Positions 17,963-26,394 are shown, numbered from the stretch's first letter. The stretch is 64,000 bases of DNA from Ornithinibacillus californiensis (GCF_001038485.1 NZ_LDUE01000050.1:62001-126000); one strand, 5' to 3'. Notes: generated from the sequence alone by a model not told the origin. Translations and numbers: made by a program.

Positions 17963-18006
17963 TATGATATACTATATTCGTTAATTTTTAAATATAGTAT
18001 AACACA
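17963..18006 (-). promoter_or_regulatory. Twin CcpN operators over the gapB promoter
   Basis: Two exact matches to the CcpN consensus TRTGHYATAYW in opposite orientation: TATGATATACT on the plus strand at 17963-17973 and TGTGTTATACT on the minus strand at 18006-17996, about three helical turns apart. The second includes an extended -10, TGTTATACT. CcpN represses gapB during glycolysis in B. subtilis through such paired sites. Matches are seen; CcpN binding is inferred. Confidence 0.75.
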
Positions 18007-18037
18007 TTTGTTTCAAATTGGAAGTATTAATACGCAA

Positions 18038-18074
18038 AAAAACACAAAGAGGTTTTTGTCCCTCTTTGTGTTAT
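18038..18074 (-). terminator. Terminator after coaE
   Basis: AACACAAAGAGG (18041-18052) pairs with CCTCTTTGTGTT (18061-18072). In minus-strand sense it is followed by seven T. It ends the polA-mutM-coaE group upstream of the gapB promoter. Confidence 0.88.
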
Positions 18075-18102
18075 TGTATAGATCAGCTCCTTGGGTACAC
18101 AC

Positions 18103-18702
18103 CTAAATTAAGTTCCATCCTCTAAGTTTCCCTTCTAATTGATTACGGGTGTTTTCAATAGTACCATTATTATCAATCACCACATCAGCAAGTCGGACTT
18201 TTTCTTTTACTGGGATTTGGGATTGGATTCGTTGTAAGGCTTCATCTCTCGTTGATCCGTCTCTCTCCATTAATCGCTGCAATTGAACTGCTTCATCCAC
18301 AAATACAACTAGAATTTTATCTACCATATGTGTCAGTTTACTTTCAAATAATAAGGGAATATCCATTACCACACATTTTCCTCCCTTATTAATGTAAAAT
18401 TCCTTCATTTCTAGCATGCGTTTTCTCACAGCAGGATGAACAATTGCATTTAATTTAGTTCGCTTTTCTGCATCAGAAAAAATAATAGTCCCTAAGCTTT
18501 TCCGATTAAGCGTACCATCTGGAAATAACACTTTCTCGCCAAACTCACTAACAATTTCATCGAGTGCAGGCTCTCCAGGCTTTACTACCTCTCTTGCTAT
18601 CAGGTCAGCATCGATAACTGGTATTTGAAGTTCCTTAAACATAGATGACACTGTGCTTTTCCCACTTGCAATACTTCCTGTTAATCCAATCACTAAAGCC
18701 AT
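18103..18702 (-). CDS. coaE: Dephospho-CoA kinase
   Basis: Phosphorylates dephospho-CoA at the 3' hydroxyl of its ribose, the last step of coenzyme A synthesis. The P-loop GLTGSIASGKST lies at residues 6-17; the CoA-binding region holds DADLIAREVVKPG near 33-45, and DVVIDNNGT closes the fold near 175. The start is ATG 18702 (MALVIGLTG), seven bases after GGAG; the ATG at 18708 is too close to it. That gives 199 residues. It follows mutM by 12 bases, as part of the conserved polA-mutM-coaE cluster. Confidence 0.96.
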   Translation of the reverse strand: MALVIGLTGSIASGKSTVSSMFKELQIPVIDADLIAREVVKPGEPALDEIVSEFGEKVLFPDGTLNRKSLGTIIFSDAEKRTKLNAIVHPAVRKRMLEMKEFYINKGGKCVVMDIPLLFESKLTHMVDKILVVFVDEAVQLQRLMERDGSTRDEALQRIQSQIPVKEKVRLADVVIDNNGTIENTRNQLEGKLRGWNLI

Positions 18703-18714
18703 AACCATTCTCCT

Positions 18715-19542
18715 TTAGAGCTTCTGACACTGTAAACATATATGAGTTCCGCGTCCGCCAACCTTCATCTTCGTTATTGGGCTTCCACAGTTTGGACAAG
18801 CCTCATTCTCTTGGCCATACACTGCTAGTTCTTGTTGGAACATTCCCATTTCCCCTTGACTATTCACATAGGACCTAATTGTCGTTCCACCTTGTGCCAC
18901 TGCTTCTTCAAGGGTTAGAATAGCTTGTTTGCGGATTTCCTGTACTTCTTTTTTAGTGAGTTTATTAGCTTTCCTAAGCGGATGTACGCCAGATTTAAAT
19001 AATGTTTCATCTACATATATATTTCCTAATCCCGCAACAACCGTCTGGTCCAATAATACCGCTTTTATAAACCGGTTCGTGGCTTTAAGCTTTTTATAAA
19101 AGTAATCGAGTGTAAATTCCTTATCAAACGGATCAGGCCCAAGTTGGTTTAGAGGCTTTTGAATGAACTCCTCACCTTTATGAACGATGTGCATCGTGCC
19201 GAATTTTCGAACATCGTTATACCTTAATTCTTCGTCTGTCGTAAAGGAAAATATCACATGGGTGTGCTTTTTAACTGGTTCATCCTTGTAATGCACACTA
19301 TATTTCCCTTCCATTCGCAGATGAGAAATCATGGTGTAGTCATCTAATTCAAACAAGAGAAACTTTCCTTTTCGCTTAATATCATGGATAGTTTGACCAA
19401 TCAAAAGCTTCTTGAAATGTTCCACATCATCCGGTTTTTTAATAATCTTTCCCCAATAAACGCTAACATCATTAATGGTTCGATTTAATACAAATCGTTT
19501 TAGGGTATTTCGTATGGTCTCAACTTCTGGTAGCTCTGGCAT
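18715..19542 (-). CDS. mutM: Formamidopyrimidine-DNA glycosylase (MutM/Fpg)
   Basis: Removes 8-oxoguanine and formamidopyrimidines from DNA and nicks the abasic site. Catalytic Pro1 (after Met removal) and Glu2 lie in MPELPEVETI; the helix-two-turn-helix region with VAGLGNIYVDE is near 165-180; and the C-terminal zinc finger has CPNC near 248 and CLQC near 268. Length 275 is typical. It is 12 bases downstream of polA and 12 upstream of coaE, a DNA-repair pairing conserved in Bacilli. Confidence 0.97.
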   Translation of the reverse strand: MPELPEVETIRNTLKRFVLNRTINDVSVYWGKIIKKPDDVEHFKKLLIGQTIHDIKRKGKFLLFELDDYTMISHLRMEGKYSVHYKDEPVKKHTHVIFSFTTDEELRYNDVRKFGTMHIVHKGEEFIQKPLNQLGPDPFDKEFTLDYFYKKLKATNRFIKAVLLDQTVVAGLGNIYVDETLFKSGVHPLRKANKLTKKEVQEIRKQAILTLEEAVAQGGTTIRSYVNSQGEMGMFQQELAVYGQENEACPNCGSPITKMKVGGRGTHICLQCQKL

Positions 19543-19554
19543 TCCTATTTCTCC

Positions 19555-22191
19555 TTACTTTGCATCATACCAACTGTTTCCATATGCATAATCTGCTTTT
19601 AGCGGAACTTTTAATTCAACCGTATTTTCCATCATAGCTGGCACAATCTCTTTCAGTTTCTCAAGTTCTTCTCTTGGTGCTTCCAAAATTAATTCATCAT
19701 GCACTTGAAGAAGCATGCGTGCTTGCATATTTTCATCCCGAAGTTTTTCATGTAAATCAATCATTGCCTGCTTAATAATATCAGCCGCAGTACCTTGGAT
19801 TGGTGTGTTCATCGCAGTTCTTTCCGCAAAGCTTCTTAAGTTGAAGTTACGGCTCGTAATTTCTGGTAAATACCTTCTGCGATTCATCAGGGTTGTAACA
19901 TAGCCTTTATGTTTAGCCTCTTGAACGATATCATCCATATAGGCTTTTACTCCTGGATAACTTTCTAAATACCGTTCAATAAATAGTTTTGCTTCTTTGC
20001 GCGTTATACCTAAGCTCTGAGAAAGACCAAAATCACTAATTCCATAGACAATCCCGAAGTTAACTGCCTTCGCCTGCCTACGCATATTTGAGGTCACTTC
20101 TTCTTTATCGACATGGAAAACATCCATGGCTGTTTGGGTATGAATATCTTCTCCCTTTTTAAAAGCGGAGATTAATTTTTCATCATTAGCGATATGAGCT
20201 AATACTCGTAATTCAATTTGGGAATAATCAGCAGCAAACATGATCCAATCTTTTTCAGAAGGAACAAATGCCTGTCTGATTTTCCGTCCCTCTTCAATAC
20301 GAATTGGGATATTTTGTAGGTTCGGATCAATCGAACTTAGCCTACCTGTTTGGGTTAATGCTTGATTATAACGTGTGTGTATTTTACTAGTTCTCTTATC
20401 CACAACCTTCAGTAATCCCTCAATATAGGTCGACTGCAATTTCCCTAGTTGACGATAAAGAAGTATCTTCGCAATAATTTCATGGTCATTATGCAGCTGT
20501 TCTAGGACATCTGCAGCTGTGGAATAGCCTGTTTTCGTTTTCTTGATAACCCGTAATCCTAATTTCTCAAAAAGAATTGGTCCTAATTGTTTCGGAGAAT
20601 TTATGTTGAATGTTTCCCCAGCTAATTCATAAATTTCTTGCTCTACTTCATCTAATCGTTGTTTTAACTCTGCTCCCATTTCCTCTAATCGTGGAATATC
20701 AACGATTACTCCTGTGTGCTCCATTTCAGCCAGGATAAGCGCTAATGGCATTTCTAGCTCTTTTAACAACGTGTAAAGTTCGTGTTCTCGTAGTTCTTTT
20801 TCCATTTTATCTTCTAGCTTTCTTAGCATACTTGCCTTTCTTACCACGTGTTCGGCTAGAACGTCCTGTTCAGGAACCTTCAATTTTGCCCCTTTACCGT
20901 ATACCTCTTCATCATTACGTACCGCCTTTAAGCCTATACGATGAGCAATAGCTGGAATGTCATGATTATTTTCAGATGGGTCTAGTAAGTATGAAGCGAG
21001 TAAAACATCAAATGTGATCCCTCTTAAGTGAATTCCTTTTTTAAGTAGTGATACAACAGATTGTTTAGCATCAAATACTATTTTCTTACTGTTGGAATCC
21101 TCTGCCCATTGTTTAAACTCCTTCGATTCAATAGCTACTTCAGTTGGAATGAAGTAGGCTTTCTCGTTGTTGGTTACCCCAATTCCTTCAATAGGTGCGG
21201 TGTGATAACTGTCAGAAAGCATTTCGATTACTAATGCTTCCTCACCGGTAAACATGTCTGAACTTACCTTATCTACGATGGTATAGTCTAGGTCTTCCAG
21301 TTCCTCTTTCGTTTCCTCAATAACTTCATCTGCACCAACACGACTCAATAATGATTGGAAACCTAAATCCTGAAAAATCTTAGCTACATTTTCGCTTGTG
21401 TATCCACTATAAGAAAGTTCATCTACTGTTACTTCAATAGGAGATTCACAGTTAATGGTTGCAAGCTCTCGACTCATAAATGCATCTTCTTTATGGTTGG
21501 TCAAATTTTCTTTTAATTTTTTCCCACTAACTTCATCGAGATGATCATATATATTTTCTAAAGTTTCGTACTGTTTTAATAGTTTAGTTGCTGTTTTCTC
21601 TCCTACCCCTGGTACACCAGGAATATTATCCGAGTTATCGCCCATTAATGCCTTCAATTCAATAATTTGTTCTGGAGTAATTTCCATCTTCTCTAATAAA
21701 TAGTCTGGCGTGTATGCTTCTACTTCCGAAATTCCTTTTTTCGTCACATTGACAGTAACCTTATCCGATATAAGTTGAAGCATATCTTTATCTCCAGAAA
21801 TTACAGCAACTTCAAAGTCATTCTTCTTTCCTTGCCTTGACAATGTTCCGATGATATCGTCTGCCTCGTATTGATCTAGCTGATAATGACGAATGTTGAA
21901 AGCATCAAGTAGTTCCTTTACAAGTGGGAACTGCTCAGACAGTTCAGGTGGTGTCTTTTGTCGGCCACCTTTATATTCTTTGTATGTACTATGTCTAAAC
22001 GTTGTCTTACCTGCATCAAAAGCTACAAGTATATGTGTCGGTTTTTGTTCCTCTAAAATACGTAGCAGCATGGTTGTGAATCCATAAACCGCATTTGTGT
22101 ACACACCTTTATCGTTATTTAATAAAGGAAGAGCAAAAAAGGCACGGTATATAATACTATTTCCATCTATTAGAACTAATTTTTTAGTCAT
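19555..22191 (-). CDS. polA: DNA polymerase I
   Basis: Repair and Okazaki-fragment polymerase, 878 residues. The 5'-3' exonuclease/flap domain covers ~1-290 (DGNSIIYRAFFALP; GDKDMLQL). The central 3'-5' exonuclease-like domain (~300-465) lacks the acidic DxE motif, as in other Bacillus Pol I, so proof-reading is presumably inactive. The polymerase domain has motif A DYSQIELRVLAHI, motif B RRQAKAVNFGIVYG and motif C QVHDELILE. It is first in polA-mutM-coaE. It is separated from phoR by a hairpin terminator. Confidence 0.98.
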   Translation of the reverse strand: MTKKLVLIDGNSIIYRAFFALPLLNNDKGVYTNAVYGFTTMLLRILEEQKPTHILVAFDAGKTTFRHSTYKEYKGGRQKTPPELSEQFPLVKELLDAFNIRHYQLDQYEADDIIGTLSRQGKKNDFEVAVISGDKDMLQLISDKVTVNVTKKGISEVEAYTPDYLLEKMEITPEQIIELKALMGDNSDNIPGVPGVGEKTATKLLKQYETLENIYDHLDEVSGKKLKENLTNHKEDAFMSRELATINCESPIEVTVDELSYSGYTSENVAKIFQDLGFQSLLSRVGADEVIEETKEELEDLDYTIVDKVSSDMFTGEEALVIEMLSDSYHTAPIEGIGVTNNEKAYFIPTEVAIESKEFKQWAEDSNSKKIVFDAKQSVVSLLKKGIHLRGITFDVLLASYLLDPSENNHDIPAIAHRIGLKAVRNDEEVYGKGAKLKVPEQDVLAEHVVRKASMLRKLEDKMEKELREHELYTLLKELEMPLALILAEMEHTGVIVDIPRLEEMGAELKQRLDEVEQEIYELAGETFNINSPKQLGPILFEKLGLRVIKKTKTGYSTAADVLEQLHNDHEIIAKILLYRQLGKLQSTYIEGLLKVVDKRTSKIHTRYNQALTQTGRLSSIDPNLQNIPIRIEEGRKIRQAFVPSEKDWIMFAADYSQIELRVLAHIANDEKLISAFKKGEDIHTQTAMDVFHVDKEEVTSNMRRQAKAVNFGIVYGISDFGLSQSLGITRKEAKLFIERYLESYPGVKAYMDDIVQEAKHKGYVTTLMNRRRYLPEITSRNFNLRSFAERTAMNTPIQGTAADIIKQAMIDLHEKLRDENMQARMLLQVHDELILEAPREELEKLKEIVPAMMENTVELKVPLKADYAYGNSWYDAK

Positions 22192-22276
22192 TGGTATATT
22201 TCCTCCATTTCCGAATCACGCTTTTAGTCTATTTTACCATTTAAGTAACACTGCGTAAAAAGATTGACCAATTTAA

Positions 22277-22302
22277 AAAGCATCCTATTGTAAGGATGCT
22301 TT
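22277..22302 (-). terminator. Terminator after phoR
   Basis: AGCATCC (22279-22285) pairs with GGATGCT (22294-22300), with TTTT following in minus-strand sense. The stem overlaps the phoR stop codon. Confidence 0.7.
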
Positions 22303-23664
22303 CTCTTTTGGAAAATAGATATGGAAAGTGGTCCCAACATTTACTTCACTTTCTACTTCTATTTTTCCATTGTGCAGTTCAACTATATGCTTAACGATGG
22401 CTAGCCCCAGTCCGGTGCCGCCTGTATTTCTACTTCTTGCTTTGTCGACCCGGTAAAAACGTTCAAATATTCTTGTTAAAGCTTCTTTCGGTATACCTAT
22501 TCCAGTATCCCTAACCATAAGGTGTATATACTTCTCTTGCTCCTCTACCAATAACGTTACTTCGCCATTTTTCGGGGTGTAACTAATTGCATTGGCAATT
22601 AAATTAATGATAACCTGTTTTATCCCAGTGCGATCTGCTTTAAATTTAAGATTCTCTGGACAATCTATTTGTAATATAATTCCATTTTTATCAGCTTGTT
22701 GCTTCAGAACTGGTATAACTTCCTGTACAACATGTTCAAAATTTAAATCGGTTAATTCTAATCGGGAATCTTCTTTCTCTAATTTAGATAATGTTAATAG
22801 GTCTTGAATTAACGTCTGAAGTCTCTTACTCTCTTCATTAATTATACCTAAAAAATGCCTAGCTATTTCTTTATCACTTAAATCGTCATCTAGTAATGTC
22901 TCAGAAAATCCCCGAATGGAAGTAATCGGTGTTTTCAATTCGTGTGAGACATTTGCAACGAAATCTTTACGCATCGTTTCTAATTTTTTAAGTTCGGTTA
23001 TTTCATATAAAACGAGTACTGCGCCTTTAAGTATATTTTTTTCATCAAAGATTGGTGCTCCTATTATTTCGAAGTGAAGTTTTTCTTTTTTTTCTATACT
23101 GACGGAGTCTTTTACTGTTTCCTCGTATAAAAATGTTTGTTGGATCGTCTTATGAATCTTTTCATTATCTAGGACATCGTAATACAAATAGCCAATAAAA
23201 TCCCCATCATTTTTACCAAACAAATTAAGAAAGTTCTTATTTACAAGATGGATATATCCTTTTTCATCAATTAAAACTAATCCACTTTGAATATTTTCAA
23301 TAACTGTCGTTAATTGTTCCGCGTGAATTTTTTCGTTAATGGATAATTCACTTAAGCTACGTGCTAGTTTATTAATCTTCATGAGTAAGGAAGCCATACT
23401 TCCCGTCACAGGGTGGTGCATCCTTGCCCGAAAATTCCCTCGAACTAATTCATCCAGCGTATCCGTAGCTTTTTTAATTGGTTTGACATACTTCTCAAAT
23501 ACATAATTTAACATCATCATCAAGATGATATATTCTGTTAGTAAAACTAGTACTATTACAATATAATTTTCCATGAATTGACTAAATATAATACCTGTTA
23601 TAGCAACAATCATAAAAATAATAATTGCATAACGAATAATTGGTTTTAACGATAAAAACCTCAC
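22285..23664 (-). CDS. phoR: Phosphate-regulon sensor kinase PhoR, lacking the extracytoplasmic sensor domain
   Basis: Histidine kinase partner of PhoP, 459 residues. Two membrane segments (about 12-29 and 33-55) are separated by only a few residues, then HAMP (~56-108), PAS (~115-225), HisKA with His241 in NVSHELKTP, and the ATPase domain with NLIANAISYTP, DTGIGIP and GTGLGLAIVK. B. subtilis PhoR is about 579 residues because it holds a large outside domain between its membrane segments; that domain is missing here. Sensing must therefore be intramembrane or through the cytosolic PAS. It overlaps phoP by four bases. PhoR rather than WalK is assigned from position. Confidence 0.88.
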   Translation of the reverse strand: MRFLSLKPIIRYAIIIFMIVAITGIIFSQFMENYIVIVLVLLTEYIILMMMLNYVFEKYVKPIKKATDTLDELVRGNFRARMHHPVTGSMASLLMKINKLARSLSELSINEKIHAEQLTTVIENIQSGLVLIDEKGYIHLVNKNFLNLFGKNDGDFIGYLYYDVLDNEKIHKTIQQTFLYEETVKDSVSIEKKEKLHFEIIGAPIFDEKNILKGAVLVLYEITELKKLETMRKDFVANVSHELKTPITSIRGFSETLLDDDLSDKEIARHFLGIINEESKRLQTLIQDLLTLSKLEKEDSRLELTDLNFEHVVQEVIPVLKQQADKNGIILQIDCPENLKFKADRTGIKQVIINLIANAISYTPKNGEVTLLVEEQEKYIHLMVRDTGIGIPKEALTRIFERFYRVDKARSRNTGGTGLGLAIVKHIVELHNGKIEVESEVNVGTTFHIYFPKEKASLQ

Positions 23665-24353
23665 GTTGGCTCCTCCATTTTGTACCCAAGTCCTCTAATG
23701 GTCTTAATATATATTGGTTTCTTTGTATCTGGTTCAATCTTCTCTCTTAAATGACTCACATGCACATCAACAATCCTTGTATCCCCAACGAAATCATAAT
23801 CCCAAACGGCTGAAAGTAATTGATCCCTAGACAGCACTTTGTCTTTATGTGTTGCTAGATAATGCAATAATTCAAATTCTTTTCGGGTAAAGGTTAGTGT
23901 TTCACCATTCTTCTCCGCTTCATAACGTTCTGGGAAAATGGTTAGCTCACCAATCTTAATTTGCTTAGTTTGATTGGGAGAAGTAACATTCGTTCTTCTC
24001 AAAATAGCTTTAATTCGAGCAATGACTTCTTTAGGGCTAAATGGCTTTGTTAAGTAATCATCTGCTCCTATTTCTAATCCGAGAACTTTATCAAACTCTT
24101 CGTCTCTCGCTGTCAGCATAAGAACCGGTGTATCAATTTGATTTCTTCTCAAGTGCTTACACACTTCAATACCATCCATTTCTGGAAGCATTAAATCAAG
24201 AATAATAAAGTCATAGTTATTATCGTCTGCTTTTCGAATTGCTTCTAGACCGTCATAAGCAACATCTGTAATAAATCCTACTTTTTCTAAGTTAAACTTT
24301 AATAACGTTACAATAGACATCTCGTCATCTACAATAAGCACTTTTTCATTCAT
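23661..24353 (-). CDS. phoP: Response regulator PhoP
   Basis: OmpR-family response regulator for phosphate starvation genes, 230 residues. The receiver domain (1-120) has the acidic pocket DDE at 9-11, phospho-acceptor Asp53 in ILDLMLPEMDG and Lys in LTKPF near 103. The C-terminal winged helix (about 130-230) contains LTFTRKEFELLHYLATHKDKV and DVHVSHLREKI. It precedes phoR with a four-base overlap. In B. subtilis phoPR follows citZ-icd-mdh; here an ABC-F gene precedes it instead of mdh. No clear PHO boxes (TT(A/T)ACA repeats) were found in the short upstream gap. Confidence 0.93.
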   Translation of the reverse strand: MNEKVLIVDDEMSIVTLLKFNLEKVGFITDVAYDGLEAIRKADDNNYDFIILDLMLPEMDGIEVCKHLRRNQIDTPVLMLTARDEEFDKVLGLEIGADDYLTKPFSPKEVIARIKAILRRTNVTSPNQTKQIKIGELTIFPERYEAEKNGETLTFTRKEFELLHYLATHKDKVLSRDQLLSAVWDYDFVGDTRIVDVHVSHLREKIEPDTKKPIYIKTIRGLGYKMEEPT

Positions 24354-24474
24354 GTTTAATTCCCCATTTCTTCTATGCTACCATTTCCATAATACCTATC
24401 TTCATCTTACAATGAAAATCAAATAAAGAACATAATAGAAAGCTATTGTAAATAAATCTTTACAATATAGAGGC

Positions 24475-24506
24475 GGATGTTCTAGGGGTTGATCCCTAGA
24501 ACATCC
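24475..24506 (-). terminator. Hairpin between the ABC-F gene and phoP
   Basis: GGATGTTCTAGGG (24475-24487) pairs perfectly over 13 bp with CCCTAGAACATCC (24494-24506), with a six-base loop. The tail is T-rich but lacks a clean T run. It probably limits read-through from the ABC-F gene into phoPR. Confidence 0.6.
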
Positions 24507-24514
24507 CAGAGTTT

Positions 24515-25978
24515 TCATCTAACTTGATTGATAGACTTACTGACTGGGTCAATTTCGTATTCGATGTCTGATACTTCATTGATAAACGTTTTGTCATGAG
24601 AAACGATGATGATTGTTCCCTTATAGCCTTCAATAAACTGCTCTAACGCTTCTAATGCATCAATATCCAAAAAGTTAGTTGGTTCATCTAAGATTAAAAT
24701 ATTATACTTACCTAAAAACAGTAAACAAAGTTGTAAACGTACGGCCTCACCGCCACTTAATGAACATACCTCTTTTTGTAAATCTGTTCCTGCAAACTGC
24801 ATTCGATTTAACACAGACCGTAATACACCTTCATTTTGATCCGTTCTATTCCTCAGGAAAGAAAGTACAGTTTCATCTGTTTCGAAACGATAACTTTTTT
24901 GCAAGAATGAACCTATCTTAGCCTTTGGCGATAAAGTTAACCCTTCTTTCCCAGTTATTAAATAATGAAGTAACGTGCTTTTCCCTGCACCATTAGGACC
25001 AGTAATTGCAATCTTTTTCCCTAGGGGCATTTGAAAACTAACTTGTTCGAGTAGGATACACTGCGGAACTTCTATAGTTAGATTATCTGCCATAATTGGA
25101 AATTTATTATGTAGTGCTACTGTATCAGACTGAAGAAATGTAATTTTTCCTTCGTTTTTGATAGGTGTAACCTCTGGCAGATTTTGAATCCGTTGTTCTA
25201 TTGATTTAGCTACACGGTGCATTCCCTTCTGGCTAGTACCTTTTGACTTCGTTTTTCCTAATCTACTTGGTTTTTCTTTTCCTTTTTGTTTTGCTTTAGA
25301 AGATGCAAGTATTTTTTGTGCTTTTGCCATTTTTTCAGTTGCTGCTTTTTCTAGTCGCTCCTTTTCCTTCACATATGAATCATATGCCAGCCTTTTTTGC
25401 TCTACCTCTACCTGTTTAGTGGCGGCATATGCTGAGTAATTTCCTTTATAAACGGTTACTTTGCCGTCAACTACTTCCCAAATCGTTGTAACTAGATCAT
25501 CTAATAGACTTCTATCATGACTTACAATTACGAGAGCCCCATAATAATACGTAAGCTGATTAACCAGAAAGTCTTTGCCAGTTTTATCAAGATGCGTTGT
25601 AGGTTCATCCATTAAAATTGCTTCGCGGTATGTCGTAAATAGTTGTGCAAGCTTTAGTCTAGTTTCCTCTCCACCACTGGGGTGATTCGTCACTTGTGAG
25701 ACACCTAATTTCGAAGTAAGAGCACCATCCGCTTCGCTTGTTTCGTTATATTTTGCCAATTGGTCAAAATAGGATGGTTCCACCAGTCTACTAATTCTGC
25801 CAACTGTTGGTTGTCTTTTACCAGCAAGTAGTTTGAGGAGTGTGCTTTTGCCTGCACCATTTCTCCCAACAATTCCAATCCGATCAAATTGATGTACTGC
25901 TAATCTATCTATCTTTAAAATTTCTTTCTCTAAAACGCGAATAATAACATTTTCTAACTCAAATAAAATATTTTCCAT
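24515..25978 (-). CDS. Msr-type ABC-F ribosomal protection protein (probable macrolide resistance)
   Basis: A soluble protein with two ABC ATPase domains and no membrane segments, 487 residues, close to staphylococcal Msr(A) (488). Walker A motifs are GRNGAGKS (~38) and GPNGAGKS (~325); signatures SGGEETRLK and LSGGEAVRL; Walker B MDEPTTHLD and LDEPTNFLD; between the domains lies a long basic helical linker (~190-270). Antibiotic-resistance ABC-F proteins use this linker to reach the ribosomal peptidyl-transferase centre and displace drugs. N-terminal organisation and spacing resemble Msr. The upstream leader peptide at 26285-26314 points to macrolide induction. It occupies the place of mdh in the B. 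subtilis order. Drug range is inferred. Confidence 0.85.
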   Translation of the reverse strand: MENILFELENVIIRVLEKEILKIDRLAVHQFDRIGIVGRNGAGKSTLLKLLAGKRQPTVGRISRLVEPSYFDQLAKYNETSEADGALTSKLGVSQVTNHPSGGEETRLKLAQLFTTYREAILMDEPTTHLDKTGKDFLVNQLTYYYGALVIVSHDRSLLDDLVTTIWEVVDGKVTVYKGNYSAYAATKQVEVEQKRLAYDSYVKEKERLEKAATEKMAKAQKILASSKAKQKGKEKPSRLGKTKSKGTSQKGMHRVAKSIEQRIQNLPEVTPIKNEGKITFLQSDTVALHNKFPIMADNLTIEVPQCILLEQVSFQMPLGKKIAITGPNGAGKSTLLHYLITGKEGLTLSPKAKIGSFLQKSYRFETDETVLSFLRNRTDQNEGVLRSVLNRMQFAGTDLQKEVCSLSGGEAVRLQLCLLFLGKYNILILDEPTNFLDIDALEALEQFIEGYKGTIIIVSHDKTFINEVSDIEYEIDPVSKSINQVR

Positions 25979-26057
25979 TATTGCTACCTCCGAAATTTAT
26001 ATTATTCCGTATCGATAGCTTAGATCGATACGAGCTTATAAGTACCTTAAGCTCATA

Positions 26058-26081
26058 TCAATAAAATAAAAGCGTCATCAT
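26058..26081 (-). CDS. Second short upstream reading frame (7 codons)
   Basis: ATG ATG ACG CTT TTA TTT TAT then TGA, encoding MMTLLFY, with AAAGGAG seven bases upstream of the first ATG. It lies after the attenuator terminator and ~80 bases before the ABC-F start. A strong ribosome binding site on so short a frame suggests it is translated, perhaps as a second leader peptide; no stall motif is recognised. Confidence 0.5.
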   Translation of the reverse strand: MMTLLFY

Positions 26082-26139
26082 TGCTAAGCTCCTTTCTGAA
26101 GTTCAAAGCTCTTGTCTGTGTAAAGGATTCTTAAATTAT

Positions 26140-26182
26140 TGAAAATAAAAAAAGAAAGACGCCAATAATCCCGTCTTTCTTT
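26140..26182 (-). terminator. Attenuator terminator in the ABC-F leader
   Basis: In RNA sense AAAGAAAGACG (26182-26172) pairs with CGTCTTTCTTT (26161-26151), followed by a T run to ~26144. It lies ~165 bases before the ABC-F start codon and ~100 bases after the leader peptide, so it would block the gene by default. Confidence 0.85.
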
Positions 26183-26284
26183 TACCACATATGTTCTAAT
26201 TACGATATAGGTGTTGTTAAAAGTGGACAGACTACTCCCGTTACCCTATCTTACAGACAGAGTCTTTGAACATATAAAATTGCC

Positions 26285-26314
26285 TTAGTTCAAAGTAGGA
26301 AATCGAAGTCTCAC
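26285..26314 (-). CDS. Leader peptide MRLRFPTLN (macrolide-arrest type)
   Basis: GTG-started nine-codon frame MRLRFPTLN followed by TAA, with AGGAGGG (26330-26324) nine bases upstream. From known leaders, ErmD leader peptide is MTHSMRLRFPTLNQ and Msr(A) leader ends MRLK; the MRL(R/K) stretch is the minimal macrolide-dependent ribosome arrest motif. The match to ErmDL over nine residues is exact. Codons 7-9 form one arm of the first leader hairpin, so a ribosome stalled at MRLR would cover it. The in-frame ATG further upstream precedes the binding site and is not used. Confidence 0.88.
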   Translation of the reverse strand: MRLRFPTLN

Positions 26315-26348
26315 GATTAACAACCCTCCTAACATTATTATTATAGTA

Positions 26349-26378
26349 ATAATAGCTTGCAATTATAATAGTTGTCAA
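26349..26378 (-). promoter_or_regulatory. SigA promoter of the ABC-F leader
   Basis: -35 TTGACA (26378-26373), 18-base spacer, -10 TATTAT (26354-26349). It lies between the icd terminator and the leader peptide, giving a 5' end about 27 bases before the leader GTG. Confidence 0.85.
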
Positions 26379-26394
26379 GGTAACACTAATCAAC

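Larger units (their letters stand above)
25979..26348 (-). promoter_or_regulatory. Ribosome-mediated attenuator region of the ABC-F gene
   Basis: A ~370-nt leader with two short reading frames, one terminator and competing pairings. In RNA sense CTTTGAAC inside the first leader peptide (26295-26288) pairs with GTTCAAAG (26271-26264). That same arm overlaps ATATGTTC (26275-26268), which pairs perfectly with GAACATAT (26196-26189) just before the terminator, and it can also pair with a longer segment at 26125-26101. Near the gene, CGTATCGAT/ATCGATACG forms a further stem before GGAGGT. The design resembles macrolide-inducible erm and msr leaders. Confidence 0.8.

Noticed and set aside
26285-26338. 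Longer leader peptide starting at an upstream ATG in frame with MRLRFPTLN
   Set aside because: That ATG (about 26335) lies before the AGGAGGG ribosome site, which is correctly spaced for the GTG at 26314.
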